A stretch of 64,000 nt of DNA from Rhizobium mongolense subsp. loessense. GTDB lineage: Bacteria; Pseudomonadota; Alphaproteobacteria; Rhizobiales; Rhizobiaceae. Of this stretch, positions 37,210 through 45,729 are shown in pieces (position 1 is the stretch's first letter; every line of letters starts with the position of its first letter). The stretch is from NCBI RefSeq assembly GCF_900099775.1, contig NZ_FMTM01000006.1, forward strand, positions 62,001-126,000, given 5' to 3'. Position numbers and translations under genes: made by a program. Below the pieces are notes generated by a model that worked only from the letters and a program-made list of their open reading frames with translations, was not told the DNA's origin and did not search any database.

Positions 37210-37724
37210 TTCAAGCTCTCTTTCTCTTCTCTCCTCTTGTCCGGTGAGGGGGGAAAGCGCGAAACGATCGCGGCTTCCTGTCCCCAGCCGGGCCGGGGAG
37301 AGAGCGGCAGGCCAGAGACGTCAGACGGTTTTCGTCGTCGTTTTGGCCTTGGTTTTGGAAGAAACCGGAACAGCAATATCCATCCCGGCACCTGGTGCCA
37401 GATCATTGCGTGCGGCAATGGCATGTTCGTCGCGAACCATGGATATTCCTTTCCGCCGTTGCTCATAAAAGGTTTTCCACAGGAGTCAAGGTTTTTGCAA
37501 CCTTGCTCTGTTAAGCACCTGGGCAGAGGTTGCGGCCCAAATCGGAAGAAGCCTTGCCTGCGACAATCTGTGCATAGGCATTAGACTAAAGTCATAATCC
37601 CAAAGCCGCTCTCTTTCTCCGAATCCTTTTCTGTCACACTCTCGTCAGGCGAGTTGCGTCCAAGGATGCTTTGAGGAGAGCTTGGGACGCGTCTCGTTGC
37701 TTATCACTCTGTGGAGGACAGACA
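37210..37724. other. Gene-poor interval between asd and the MHS transporter
   Basis: This 515-bp stretch contains the candidate small gene at 37321-37440. It also has a pyrimidine-rich segment at 37211-37235 (antisense: AG-rich) and a GC-rich region at about 37290-37315. A longer minus-strand frame (37053-37466) mostly overlaps asd and is a shadow. No other feature was recognised. Confidence 0.6.
37321..37440 (-). CDS. Candidate small protein, 39 codons
   Basis: A short minus-strand frame starts at ATG 37440 and ends TGA at 37321. It encodes MVRDEHAIAARNDL followed by APGAGMDIAVPV and a Lys/Thr tail KTKAKTTTKTV. AAAGGA lies 6-11 bp before the start as a ribosome site. It is on the same strand as asd and 111 bp upstream of it. 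It could be a small protein or a leader. Codon choice is GC-rich as in the neighbours. I do not recognise it, and the support is modest. Confidence 0.35.
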   Translation of the reverse strand: MVRDEHAIAARNDLAPGAGMDIAVPVSSKTKAKTTTKTV

Positions 37725-39611
37725 ATGGCAAATGTCGCAAGCGTCGGAGACGCGAGGGTCGGCCCGATGACAGGCGAGGAGAAGAAGGTCATCTTCGCCT
37801 CGTCGCTCGGGACTGTTTTCGAATGGTATGACTTCTATCTTTACGGTTCACTCGCCACCTATATCGGCGCTACCTTTTTCAGCCAGTATCCGGAAACGAC
37901 GCGAAACATCTTCGCGCTGCTCGCCTTTGCAGCGGGTTTCCTGGTGCGCCCGTTCGGCGCTCTGGTCTTCGGCCGCCTCGGCGATCTGGTCGGCCGCAAA
38001 TATACCTTCCTGATCACGATCCTGATCATGGGTCTGTCGACCTTCCTCGTCGGTATCCTTCCAGGGGCGGCGTCGATCGGTATCGCAGCCCCGATCATCC
38101 TGGTCGGTCTTCGCCTGCTGCAGGGCTTGGCGCTCGGCGGTGAATACGGTGGTGCAGCGACCTATGTGGCCGAACATGCGCCGCACGGCCGGCGCGGCTT
38201 CTTCACGTCATGGATCCAGACGACGGCAACACTCGGCCTGTTCCTTTCGCTGCTGATCATTCTCTTCGTCCAGTCCATGCTCGGCGCCGCCGATTTCGCC
38301 GCCTGGGGCTGGCGCATCCCGTTCCTCGTCTCGGTCGTGCTGCTCGGCGTTTCCGTCTGGATCCGTCTGAAGATGAACGAGTCCCCTGCCTTCCAGAAGA
38401 TGAAGGCCGAGGGCAAGGGTTCGAAGGCACCGCTGACGGAAGCCTTCGGCCAGTGGCGCAACGCTAAGGTGGCGCTGCTTGCGCTCTTTGGCGCCGTCAT
38501 GGGGCAGGCTGTCGTCTGGTATTGCGGTCAGTTCTACGCGCTGTTCTTCCTGCAGAACATCCTGAAAGTAGACGCGCAGTCGACGAACCTGATGGTCGCT
38601 GCATCGTTGTTGCTCGGCACCGGCTTCTTCGTTTTCTTCGGCTGGCTTTCCGACAAGATCGGCCGCAAGCCGATCATCATGGCCGGCCTCCTGCTCGCCA
38701 TGGTGACTTACTTCCCGCTGTTCAAGGCTCTGACCAATTTCGCCAATCCGGCGCTTGCAGAGGCGCAGGCCACGATCCGCGCAACGGTCACTGCGGCACC
38801 GGGCGATTGCAAGTTCCAGTTCAACCCGACCGGTACCGCGAAGTTTACCACTTCGTGCGATATCGCCACGTCATTCCTGACGAAGAACTCGGTGCCTTAT
38901 GATGTCGTCAGCGGCGCCGCCGGTTCGGCCGCCACGGTCAAAATCGCCGACGACACGATTACCAGCTATGATGCCGCGGCCGCTGGCGACAAGGCAAAAG
39001 CCATGAACGGCGCCTTCGAAAAGGGCATCAACATCGCACTTCGCGATGCTGGCTACCCCCTGGTTCGCGGTGCGGCCAAGGTTCCGGAATCCAAGCTCGA
39101 TGCCTTTATCGCCGCCAATCCGGAGCTGGCTCTCAATGCTGATGCGGTTCGTGCAGGTCAGAAGGAGACCGTCCCGGCCTCCAAGCTCGTGACCGACAAG
39201 CTGCTGACAGCCGACGAGGCCAAGGGCGTCACCGACATGACTGTCTACACGGTCGCCAACGGTGGTACTTTCACCATGGTTGCCGATCCGGCAAGGCTCA
39301 ACTGGGTGGGCGTCATCGCTGTCCTGACCGTCCTCGTCATCTACGTGACGATGGTCTACGGGCCGATCGCTGCCCTTTTGGTCGAGCTCTTCCCGACCCG
39401 GATCCGCTATACCGGCATGTCGCTGCCCTATCACATCGGCAACGGCTGGTTCGGTGGTCTGCTTCCGGCAACCGCCTTCGCGATGAGCGCCTTTAAGGGC
39501 GACATCTATTACGGTCTCTGGTACCCGATCATCTTTGCGGGCATCACCCTGGTCATCGGCATGATTTTCCTGCCGGAAACCAAGGACCGCGATATCCGCA
39601 CGATGGACTGA
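37725..39611 (+). CDS. MHS-type MFS symporter with a large extracytoplasmic insert
   Basis: This 628-residue transporter belongs to the metabolite:H+ symporter group (KgtP/ShiA-like). It has SLGTVFEWYDFYLYGSLA at the N-terminus, GRLGDLVGRKYTF, and LLQGLALGGEYGGAATYVAE. About 190 residues (roughly 335-523) interrupt the fold between two late helices (LAMVTYFPLFKAL and VGVIAVLTVLVIYVTMVYG). The insert is Ala/Thr/Lys-rich with two cysteines (CKF and TSCD). ATG 37725 is preceded by GTGGAGG; the frame extends to 37671. Substrate unknown, likely a dicarboxylate or similar acid. Confidence 0.87.
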   Translation: MANVASVGDARVGPMTGEEKKVIFASSLGTVFEWYDFYLYGSLATYIGATFFSQYPETTRNIFALLAFAAGFLVRPFGALVFGRLGDLVGRKYTFLITILIMGLSTFLVGILPGAASIGIAAPIILVGLRLLQGLALGGEYGGAATYVAEHAPHGRRGFFTSWIQTTATLGLFLSLLIILFVQSMLGAADFAAWGWRIPFLVSVVLLGVSVWIRLKMNESPAFQKMKAEGKGSKAPLTEAFGQWRNAKVALLALFGAVMGQAVVWYCGQFYALFFLQNILKVDAQSTNLMVAASLLLGTGFFVFFGWLSDKIGRKPIIMAGLLLAMVTYFPLFKALTNFANPALAEAQATIRATVTAAPGDCKFQFNPTGTAKFTTSCDIATSFLTKNSVPYDVVSGAAGSAATVKIADDTITSYDAAAAGDKAKAMNGAFEKGINIALRDAGYPLVRGAAKVPESKLDAFIAANPELALNADAVRAGQKETVPASKLVTDKLLTADEAKGVTDMTVYTVANGGTFTMVADPARLNWVGVIAVLTVLVIYVTMVYGPIAALLVELFPTRIRYTGMSLPYHIGNGWFGGLLPATAFAMSAFKGDIYYGLWYPIIFAGITLVIGMIFLPETKDRDIRTMD

Positions 39612-39638
39612 GACAAACCATCAGATTTGAGAAACGGG

Positions 39639-39669
39639 ACCCGGCGCCTCTAACGGCGCCGGGTTTTTT
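39639..39669 (+). terminator. Rho-independent terminator of the MHS transporter gene
   Basis: ACCCGGCGCC and GGCGCCGGGT form a perfect stem around TCTAAC, followed by TTTTT. It begins about 28 bp after the stop. Confidence 0.92.
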
Positions 39670-39839
39670 ACATCCGCAGCAGCCCGCCGGGCGTCGGCCG
39701 TCCGTCACGACCCGGGTTGAAGAGCAGGCCTTAGCGCGAACAGACGATCGCGGTCGTCCGTGGCCGCATCATCCGTTCGAAACTGTTTAGGAACAGCACA
39801 ACGGCAGCAGAAGGCAACGACAGTTTTTTGAGCAGAGGC

Positions 39840-40598
39840 TCAAATAAGCCTGCTGAGCCGTGGCACAGGCCAGCCTTCGCGGCCGACGGCAAAGACCAGA
39901 CCGAAACGGGCAAAAAGGATTGAGACGGCAAATGCGAGCCAGGCGCCGAGTGCCAGTCCTGCTACGACATCGCTCGGATAGTGGACGCCGATGATGATGC
40001 GGGTCGCACCGAGCCAGAGCCCGATACCTATGAAAATGAGCCTGACGTGCGGAAAAAGGAGGATGAGTGCCACAAAGAGCGCGCCGATATTGGCCGAATG
40101 ACCTGAGGGGAAGCTTTGATGCAGGAAATCCATGTTCAAGGGCGAGAAACTGAAAATGCCCTCCTGCTCATAAATGAGCGGGCGCGCCCGCCCGATCAAA
40201 AATTTCAAAGTGTTGGCACAGACACTGGCCAGGATTACGGAGAGACCGACATAGGCTGTCATCTGGACGAAATAGACCATACGGAATTGACGGCGGACTT
40301 TCCAAAGGCGCCGGCGAACGGCGTAACCGGTGGCGAGAATGGTGCAGAGCCCCGCAAGGATCCAAGCAAGGCGGCCGATATCCGTTACGTCGCCGGCGAT
40401 CGATACCAAGGGAGGCGAAAGGCTTTTCGCTGCCTGTCCGAGCGGCCTGTCGAAGACAAAAAAGGCAATGACGACCAAATTGATCGCGGAAAGCGTGAAC
40501 GCCTTCCAGGGAACTCTGCGATGGATCGTGCGTCGGGCGTCATAGCGCTTGCCGAGATAGGACCGGCAGCCTGGTTTGTGATCGGCGATATTGCTCAT
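39840..40598 (-). CDS. PAP2-family lipid phosphatase (LpxE-like)
   Basis: This 252-residue membrane protein has the three PAP2 motifs: KFLIGRARP (motif 1, about 128-136), PSGHS (motif 2, about 160-164) and TRIIIGVHYPSDV (motif 3, with catalytic His, about 197-210). There are about five to six hydrophobic helices. Relatives in Rhizobium include lipid A 1-phosphatase LpxE and undecaprenyl pyrophosphate phosphatases; the substrate cannot be decided here. The gene is isolated, with a strong terminator on its left. Confidence 0.85.
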   Translation of the reverse strand: MSNIADHKPGCRSYLGKRYDARRTIHRRVPWKAFTLSAINLVVIAFFVFDRPLGQAAKSLSPPLVSIAGDVTDIGRLAWILAGLCTILATGYAVRRRLWKVRRQFRMVYFVQMTAYVGLSVILASVCANTLKFLIGRARPLIYEQEGIFSFSPLNMDFLHQSFPSGHSANIGALFVALILLFPHVRLIFIGIGLWLGATRIIIGVHYPSDVVAGLALGAWLAFAVSILFARFGLVFAVGREGWPVPRLSRLI

Positions 40599-40706
40599 TC
40601 CATCCCTTCGTCGTTTTGCCCTTCGTCGTTTTGCAGGACATAGGAACCGGGGCTGATACCTTCAATAAAAAGCCCTCCGTACCGATAGATACGAAGGGCG
40701 GAAAAG

Positions 40707-40722
40707 CGTTTCACGTGAAATA
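40707..40722. promoter_or_regulatory. parS-like site near leuB stop, two mismatches
   Basis: CGTTTCACGTGAAATA matches TGTTTCACGTGAAACA except at positions 1 and 15. It ends one base before the leuB stop codon on the minus strand and about 31 kb from parAB. Confidence 0.5.
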
Positions 40723-41835
40723 TCAGGCAGAAAGCGTCTTGAACTCGGCAAGGATCGCCTGGCCCATTTCAACAGTTCCAACCTTCTTGGCGCCTTCGGC
40801 CATGATGTCGGCCGTGCGGATACCCTTATCCAGAACGTTGGCGATCGCCTTCTCAAGATTGTCGGCTTCCTTCACGAGGTTGAAGGAATAACGCAGGCAC
40901 ATGGCGAAGGAGGCGATCATCGCAATCGGGTTGGCGATGCCCTTGCCGGCGATGTCGGGAGCGGAGCCGTGGACCGGTTCGTAGAGCGCCTTGCGTTTGC
41001 CTGTCTTGCCATCCGGCGCACCGAGAGAAGCAGACGGCAGCATGCCAAGCGAGCCGGTCAGCATCGCCGCGACGTCGGAAAGCATGTCGCCGAAGAGGTT
41101 GTCGGTGACGATGACATCGAACTGTTTAGGCTGGCGCACCAGCTGCATGCCGCCGGCATCGGCCAGCATGTGCTCAAGCTGGACGTCGGAATATTTTGCC
41201 TTGTGTGTCTCGGTCACGACCTGATTCCAGAGCACGCCCGACTTCATGACGTTGCGCTTTTCCATGGAGCAGACACGGTTTTGACGGGTTCGGGCCATCT
41301 CGAAGGCGACGCCGGCAATGCGTTCGATTTCGTAAGTGTCGTAGACCTGCGTATCGATGCCGCGTTTCTGGCCGTTGCCAAGATCGATAATCTCCTTCGG
41401 CTCGCCGAAATAGACGCCGCCCGTCAGCTCGCGGATGATGAGAATGTCGAGACCTTCGACAAGTTCCGGCTTCAGGGAGGAGGCGGAGGCAAGCGCCGGA
41501 TAGCAGATTGCCGGGCGCAGGTTTGCGAAGAGTTCCAAGTCCTTGCGCAGGCGCAGAAGGCCCGCTTCCGGGCGTACTTCATAAGGCACGCTGTCCCATT
41601 TCGGACCGCCGACTGCACCAAAGAGAACCGCATCTGCCGCCAGCGCCTTTTTCATGTCGTCTTCGGAGATGGCCGCGCCATGCGCATCGTAGGCACTGCC
41701 GCCGACAAGGCCTTCACCGATAACGAAGCCGGCGTTCATCGCCTCGTTCATGTAAGCAATGATCTTGCGGACCTCGTCCATTGCCTCGGGACCGATGCCG
41801 TCGCCCGGCAGCAGGAAAAGATTGCGCGCTGTCAT
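40723..41835 (-). CDS. leuB: 3-isopropylmalate dehydrogenase
   Basis: LeuB performs the NAD-dependent oxidative decarboxylation in leucine synthesis. The 370-residue product begins NLFLLPGDGIGPEAMDEVRK. Its substrate motifs are GAVGGPKWDSVPYEVRPEAGLLRLRKDL-type and ELTGGVYFGEP, and the C-terminal GSAPDIAGKGIANPIA. leuD lies upstream on the same strand, separated by a hairpin. leuC is not present, so only a part of the leucine pathway is local. Confidence 0.97.
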   Translation of the reverse strand: MTARNLFLLPGDGIGPEAMDEVRKIIAYMNEAMNAGFVIGEGLVGGSAYDAHGAAISEDDMKKALAADAVLFGAVGGPKWDSVPYEVRPEAGLLRLRKDLELFANLRPAICYPALASASSLKPELVEGLDILIIRELTGGVYFGEPKEIIDLGNGQKRGIDTQVYDTYEIERIAGVAFEMARTRQNRVCSMEKRNVMKSGVLWNQVVTETHKAKYSDVQLEHMLADAGGMQLVRQPKQFDVIVTDNLFGDMLSDVAAMLTGSLGMLPSASLGAPDGKTGKRKALYEPVHGSAPDIAGKGIANPIAMIASFAMCLRYSFNLVKEADNLEKAIANVLDKGIRTADIMAEGAKKVGTVEMGQAILAEFKTLSA

Positions 41836-41969
41836 GAAACCCTCCGCGTAAAAACAAGTTGCGGCTTCTTAGACCCCGCCGGACGCCATTTCAAGGAACA
41901 GAACAGCTGAATCGGTACGGTTTGCTGCCGCACGATGGCGATGTGCATCCCGGCTTGGAAGCAAAGAAA

Positions 41970-41991
41970 AAGCCGGGTCGAAGCCCGGCTT
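41970..41991 (-). terminator. Terminator between leuD and leuB
   Basis: AAGCCGGG and CCCGGCTT form a stem with a TCGAAG loop. On the minus strand the stem runs into TTTTTC. It ends the leuD transcript before leuB. Confidence 0.85.
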
Positions 41992-42014
41992 GATCACATG
42001 CCGTGTTTGGGCGA

Positions 42015-42623
42015 CTAAGCTGCCCAGGGACGCGATGCGGCGTTCGACTTTTCGAACTTGTCGATCGCCGAGGCCTTTTCCAGCGTCAGGCCGATATCAT
42101 CGAGACCGTTCAGCAGGCAGTGGCGCTTGAATTCGTCGAGGTCGAACTTGATCGAACCACCGTCCGGGCCGGTGATTTCCAGGTTTTCGAGATCGACTGT
42201 CAGGATGGCGTTGGAACCGCGCGAAGCGTCATCCATCAGTTTGTCGAGGTCTTCCTGGCTGACTCTGATCGGGAGAATGCCGTTCTTGAAACAGTTGTTG
42301 TAGAAGATGTCCGCGAAGCTTGTGGAGATGACGCAGCGGATGCCGAAATCGAGAAGCGCCCACGGGGCATGCTCACGCGAGGAACCGCAGCCAAAATTAT
42401 CGCCAGTAACGAGAATCTTGGCATTCTGATAGGCCGGCTTGTTGAGCACGAAATCCGGGTTCGGCGTGCCGTCTTCGTTGTAGCGGGCTTCCGCGAAGAG
42501 ACCCTTGCCGAGGCCGGTGCGCTTGATGGTCTTCAGATAATCCTTGGGAATGATCATGTCCGTGTCGATATTGACGACCGGGAGGGGTGCTGCAACGCCC
42601 GTGAGCTTCACGAACTTTTCCAT
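42015..42623 (-). CDS. leuD: 3-isopropylmalate dehydratase small subunit
   Basis: LeuD is the small subunit of isopropylmalate isomerase and needs LeuC, which is elsewhere. The 202-residue protein starts MEKFVKLTGVAAPLP (ATG 42623), with NIDTDMIIPKDYLKTIKRTG and GDNFGCGSSREHAPWAL (about residues 67-83), the family signature. A frame extension to 42668 adds 15 residues and has no better start. Confidence 0.96.
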   Translation of the reverse strand: MEKFVKLTGVAAPLPVVNIDTDMIIPKDYLKTIKRTGLGKGLFAEARYNEDGTPNPDFVLNKPAYQNAKILVTGDNFGCGSSREHAPWALLDFGIRCVISTSFADIFYNNCFKNGILPIRVSQEDLDKLMDDASRGSNAILTVDLENLEITGPDGGSIKFDLDEFKRHCLLNGLDDIGLTLEKASAIDKFEKSNAASRPWAA

Positions 42624-42712
42624 GGAAACCTGCCTTTGTATGCCGTTTTTCAACGATTGCTCCGGCAATAGAGCAAAACGCCGTAAAAATGAAGGAGAAT
42701 CTTGGAACGCGT

Positions 42713-42943
42713 TTAGAGATCGATGATCGTGCCGCGGCCGTCGTTCCAGATGCGCATTTCGCGCTTTGGCTCAGCCTTGGCGCGGACGGGCGCCGGCTTC
42801 ATCTTCATCGAAAGCGCGCGGCCGGCCATGAGCACGGTCAGGATACCGCCAACGGCGAGCGTCACCGAAAAGGTGAGAGCAGCGAGCGCCACGAATACAG
42901 TGATCCCTGCCAGCATGAGGAAGACGGAGCGTATATTCTGCAT
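42713..42943 (-). CDS. Small predicted membrane protein, 76 residues
   Basis: The protein starts MQNIRSVFLMLAGITVF and has two closely spaced hydrophobic segments (about 6-25 and 28-41), then a short basic tail and REMRIWNDGRGTIIDL. A GAAAGG ribosome site precedes ATG 42943. The C-terminal WNDGRGTIIDL segment resembles other rhizobial small proteins of unknown role. No function can be assigned. It lies between leuD and the CitE-like gene, which runs the other way. Confidence 0.7.
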   Translation of the reverse strand: MQNIRSVFLMLAGITVFVALAALTFSVTLAVGGILTVLMAGRALSMKMKPAPVRAKAEPKREMRIWNDGRGTIIDL

Positions 42944-43054
42944 GAGTTTAGACCTTTCTTCGAAAGGAATGTGGTCCTTGTTTTTTATTTCTGCAAGTCA
43001 AGCATGGCTTTTTGTTGTCTTGTCACTCTTCACAAAGCTTGGCACACATTCGTG

Positions 43055-43978
43055 ATGGACCAGAATTCGCCCATCCGTTCCTTCAGTTTGCACCGCTCTG
43101 TGCTGAGCGTTCCCGCAATCAATCTCCGCGCGCTCGAAAAGACCCATGCGCTCGACTGCGATGCCGTCATTTTCGATCTCGAAGATTCCGTGGCGTTGGA
43201 AAAGAAGGAGGAGGCTCGTGAAAACCTGAAAGCCTTCTTTTCGGGCAAGCCACTTACGAACAAGGAAAAGATCATCCGTATCAATGCGCTTTCGTCGGGT
43301 TTCGGCCATGCCGACATGGAGCTAGTACAGGCGCTGCGGCCAGATGCGGTGCTTTTGCCGAAGGTGGACGAACCGCAGGATGTCATGGCCGTGAGCGACC
43401 TTCTTGCTGATGCCGATCAGCCAGAGACCTTGCGTATTTGGGCGATGATCGAGACGCCGCGCGGTATCCTGAACGCGGCGGCAATCGCAGAGGCTGGCCG
43501 CACGCTCGGCTCGAGACTCGATTGCTTCGTCGTCGGGCTGAACGATCTGCGCAAGGAGACCGGCGTTCTGCCTCAACCGGGCCGAAGCTATCTCGTGCCG
43601 TGGCTGATGCAGGTCATCCTCGCCGTGCGCGCCTATGGTCTCGATGCGATCGATAGCGTTTTCAATGATTTTAAGGAAACAGATGCCTTTGAGGCCGAAT
43701 GCGCGCATGCCCGGGCCATGGGCTACGATGGCAAAATGCTGATCCATCCGCTGCAGATCGAGGCTGCCAACCGGCACTTCGCTCCCGATGAGACTGCCAT
43801 CCGGGAGGCGGAAGAAATCATCGCCGCTTTCGGCGATCCTTCGGCCGAAGGCCTCAACGTCATCACTTTGAACGGCCGGATGATCGAGCGGCTGCATCTT
43901 GTCCAGGCGCAAAGCCTGGTCCATAAAGCCCGCCTGATTGCTGAACGCCAGACTATTAAACGAAAGCCTTTATCATGA
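43055..43978 (+). CDS. CoA ester lyase (CitE/HpcH-HpaI family)
   Basis: This 307-residue protein belongs to the HpcH/HpaI aldolase superfamily with CitE-like and malyl-CoA lyase members. It begins HRSVLSVPAINLRALEKTHA and has CDAVIFDLEDSVALEKKEEA (metal and substrate contacts, about 36-55), IRINAL, VLLPKVDEP, and the metal-binding WAMIETPRGILNA (about 128-140). The substrate is unknown. ATG 43055 is preceded by CGTG; extension to 42689 crosses a gene on the other strand. It overlaps the next gene by 4 bp (ATGA). Confidence 0.88.
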   Translation: MDQNSPIRSFSLHRSVLSVPAINLRALEKTHALDCDAVIFDLEDSVALEKKEEARENLKAFFSGKPLTNKEKIIRINALSSGFGHADMELVQALRPDAVLLPKVDEPQDVMAVSDLLADADQPETLRIWAMIETPRGILNAAAIAEAGRTLGSRLDCFVVGLNDLRKETGVLPQPGRSYLVPWLMQVILAVRAYGLDAIDSVFNDFKETDAFEAECAHARAMGYDGKMLIHPLQIEAANRHFAPDETAIREAEEIIAAFGDPSAEGLNVITLNGRMIERLHLVQAQSLVHKARLIAERQTIKRKPLS

Positions 43979-44181
43979 AGCTCTATCGCCTTTTGACCGG
44001 CCAGGACGACGCCGCGTTCTGCCATCGCGTAACCGATGCGCTCAACAAGGGTTGGTCGCTTCACGGTGCACCGTCGCTGACCTACAATATTCAGACCGGC
44101 CAGGTGATTGCCGGCCAGGCGATCGTCAAAGAGGTCGAAGGCAAGGATTATCATCCGGAGATGAAGCTCTCGGAGCAATAG
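43975..44181 (+). CDS. DUF1737 protein
   Basis: This 68-residue protein starts MKLYRLLTGQDDAAFCHRVT and has WSLHGAPSLTYN, typical of the DUF1737 family. It is often found as a short appendage to other enzymes; its role is unknown. It overlaps the CoA ester lyase by 4 bp and so is probably coupled to it. It converges with the zincin-like gene, with one base between the stops. Confidence 0.85.
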   Translation: MKLYRLLTGQDDAAFCHRVTDALNKGWSLHGAPSLTYNIQTGQVIAGQAIVKEVEGKDYHPEMKLSEQ

Positions 44182-44182
44182 C

Positions 44183-44620
44183 TTAACGCTCGACCGCTTC
44201 CTCGACGCTCGCTTCGATCCGCTCCATGTCGTCATCGCTCAGGCCGAAATGGTGACCGATCTCATGGATGAGGACGTGGGTGATGATGTCTCCGAGCGTT
44301 TCATCGTTTTCCGCCCAATAATCCAAAATGGGACGCCGGTAGAGGCGGATACGATTGGGCATCTCGCCGGTCTCGACCGTGAAGCGCTCGGAAATGCCCC
44401 GGCCTTCGAAGAGGCCAAGTAGGTCGAACGGCGTTTCCAGCGCCATATCCTCGAAAACATCGTCGTCCGGAAAATCTTCGATTTCGATCGTTAGATTGTC
44501 GGTGAGCGAGCGGAATTCATCTGGCAAGTGGCTATAGGCCTCCATCGCCAGGGACTCGAATGTGCTGAGCGTTGGGGCATGGCGGTCCCGCCAATCCTCG
44601 CTCTGGTCTATGCGGGCCAT
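44183..44620 (-). CDS. Minimal zincin-like metallopeptidase (DUF1025/MMP_TTHA0227 type)
   Basis: This 145-residue protein carries HEIGHHFGLSDDDMERIE (about 120-137), an HExxHxxG zinc motif. FESLAMEAYSHLPDEFRSLT near the start and LIHEIGHH fit the small zinc metallopeptidases of the DUF1025/TTHA0227 type. No signal peptide is present, so it is cytoplasmic. The true substrate is unknown. Confidence 0.82.
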   Translation of the reverse strand: MARIDQSEDWRDRHAPTLSTFESLAMEAYSHLPDEFRSLTDNLTIEIEDFPDDDVFEDMALETPFDLLGLFEGRGISERFTVETGEMPNRIRLYRRPILDYWAENDETLGDIITHVLIHEIGHHFGLSDDDMERIEASVEEAVER

Positions 44621-44746
44621 GAAAATTCCCTTCCTTTGGCGCCCATATAGAACCTTTGCGGAGGATTTTCGAGTGTGGAATCAAAGGCAGGAATAAATTC
44701 ATAAGAATTGGTTGTTGACTCTTTTGGAAAGCTCTGGAATCCATAG

Positions 44747-44761
44747 GAACATAACAGGAAC
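44747..44761 (+). promoter_or_regulatory. LexA (SOS) box upstream of imuA
   Basis: GAACATAACAGGAAC is a perfect GAAC-N7-GAAC direct repeat, the alphaproteobacterial LexA site. It lies 24 bp before the imuA start, so it should control the whole imuA-imuB-dnaE2 cassette during DNA damage. Confidence 0.9.
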
Positions 44762-44784
44762 AATCTGACTTTGGAGTGAACGTC

Positions 44785-45729
44785 ATGGCGCAGACGGCCG
44801 TGGCGCGCGAGCAGCTTTTTGCGCTCCGCGAGACCATTGCGAAACTCGAAGGCAAGCCGGCACCGGCGCTTGCGGCGGCGGCGCAAGCGGCTTTTGCGGC
44901 TGGCGATGAAACCTATTCGAGACCTGCAAAAACGCCGCTGCGTCTCTCCTTTGACATTCCAATTCTCGATGAAGCGCTCGAAGGCGGTCTGCCGCTTAAC
45001 GGCATTACCGAAGTCCGGTCTCCGATGCTGCGGGATGCAGCTGGCGCCAGCGGTTTCGTGCTGGCGCTTGCGGCCTGGCTGCAGCGGCTGGAGGCGACGG
45101 ATGGCATGCCGGTTCTTTGGATTGGTGACAGAATATGCACAATGGAAGCAGGGCGTCCTTATGCTGTTGGCCTCAAGGATTTCGGATTGGAGCCGGAACG
45201 CTTTCTCATGGCCTCGCCACACAAGCTGGAAGAGGCGCTGTGGCTTGCCGAAACGGCTGTCGAAAGCGGCGTCTTCCCAGCAACGATCCTGGAGGTCCGC
45301 GGCAATCCGGCCCAATTCGGTCTTACAGAAAGCCGGCGATTGAGCATGCGGGCAAGGGCTTCCGGCCGCCCACTCTTTCTGTTGCGACAGGGCGGCGAGG
45401 AGGAGGCGAGCAGCGCCTTTTTCCGATTCCGTGCCGAACCTGCGCCAGCCAGCACACGGCCTCTGCCGGATGGTTCGATGTTAGACGGCGGCATCGGCAA
45501 TCCGGTTTTTCGTCTCATCCTGGAGAAGAGCCGCAACCCGGCTCCCCTCTCCCTTCTTCTGGAGTGGAACCCTCATGACCGCCGGTTTTTCCCCGTTAGC
45601 CAACCAGAGCGCACTCGTTCTCCAGGCGAGCAATCAGCGCATTCTGTCGCTCAGCTTTCCCCATCTTCCAACCGACCGGATCGCCCGCAAGAGGTGGGGT
45701 CTGTCCTGGCGTTCGGCCGGACGCCCTGA
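44785..45729 (+). CDS. imuA: ImuA, mutasome accessory protein
   Basis: ImuA is a RecA-fold-like protein of the damage-inducible mutasome with ImuB and DnaE2. The protein of about 314 residues has the SFDIPILDEALEGGLPLNGITEV-type N-terminal region (about residues 52-72) and later PATILEVRGNPAQFGLTESRR. ATG 44785 follows GGAG; a GTG at 44776 is also in frame. The last 51 codons overlap imuB in a different frame, and the C-terminus is Ser/Pro/Arg-rich. Expression should be LexA-controlled. Confidence 0.88.
   Translation: MAQTAVAREQLFALRETIAKLEGKPAPALAAAAQAAFAAGDETYSRPAKTPLRLSFDIPILDEALEGGLPLNGITEVRSPMLRDAAGASGFVLALAAWLQRLEATDGMPVLWIGDRICTMEAGRPYAVGLKDFGLEPERFLMASPHKLEEALWLAETAVESGVFPATILEVRGNPAQFGLTESRRLSMRARASGRPLFLLRQGGEEEASSAFFRFRAEPAPASTRPLPDGSMLDGGIGNPVFRLILEKSRNPAPLSLLLEWNPHDRRFFPVSQPERTRSPGEQSAHSVAQLSPSSNRPDRPQEVGSVLAFGRTP

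Noticed and set aside
45575..45729. A frameshift in imuA causing the long overlap
   Set aside because: The imuB frame has no other start, and both proteins keep family-like sequence up to the junction, so a real overlap is more likely.
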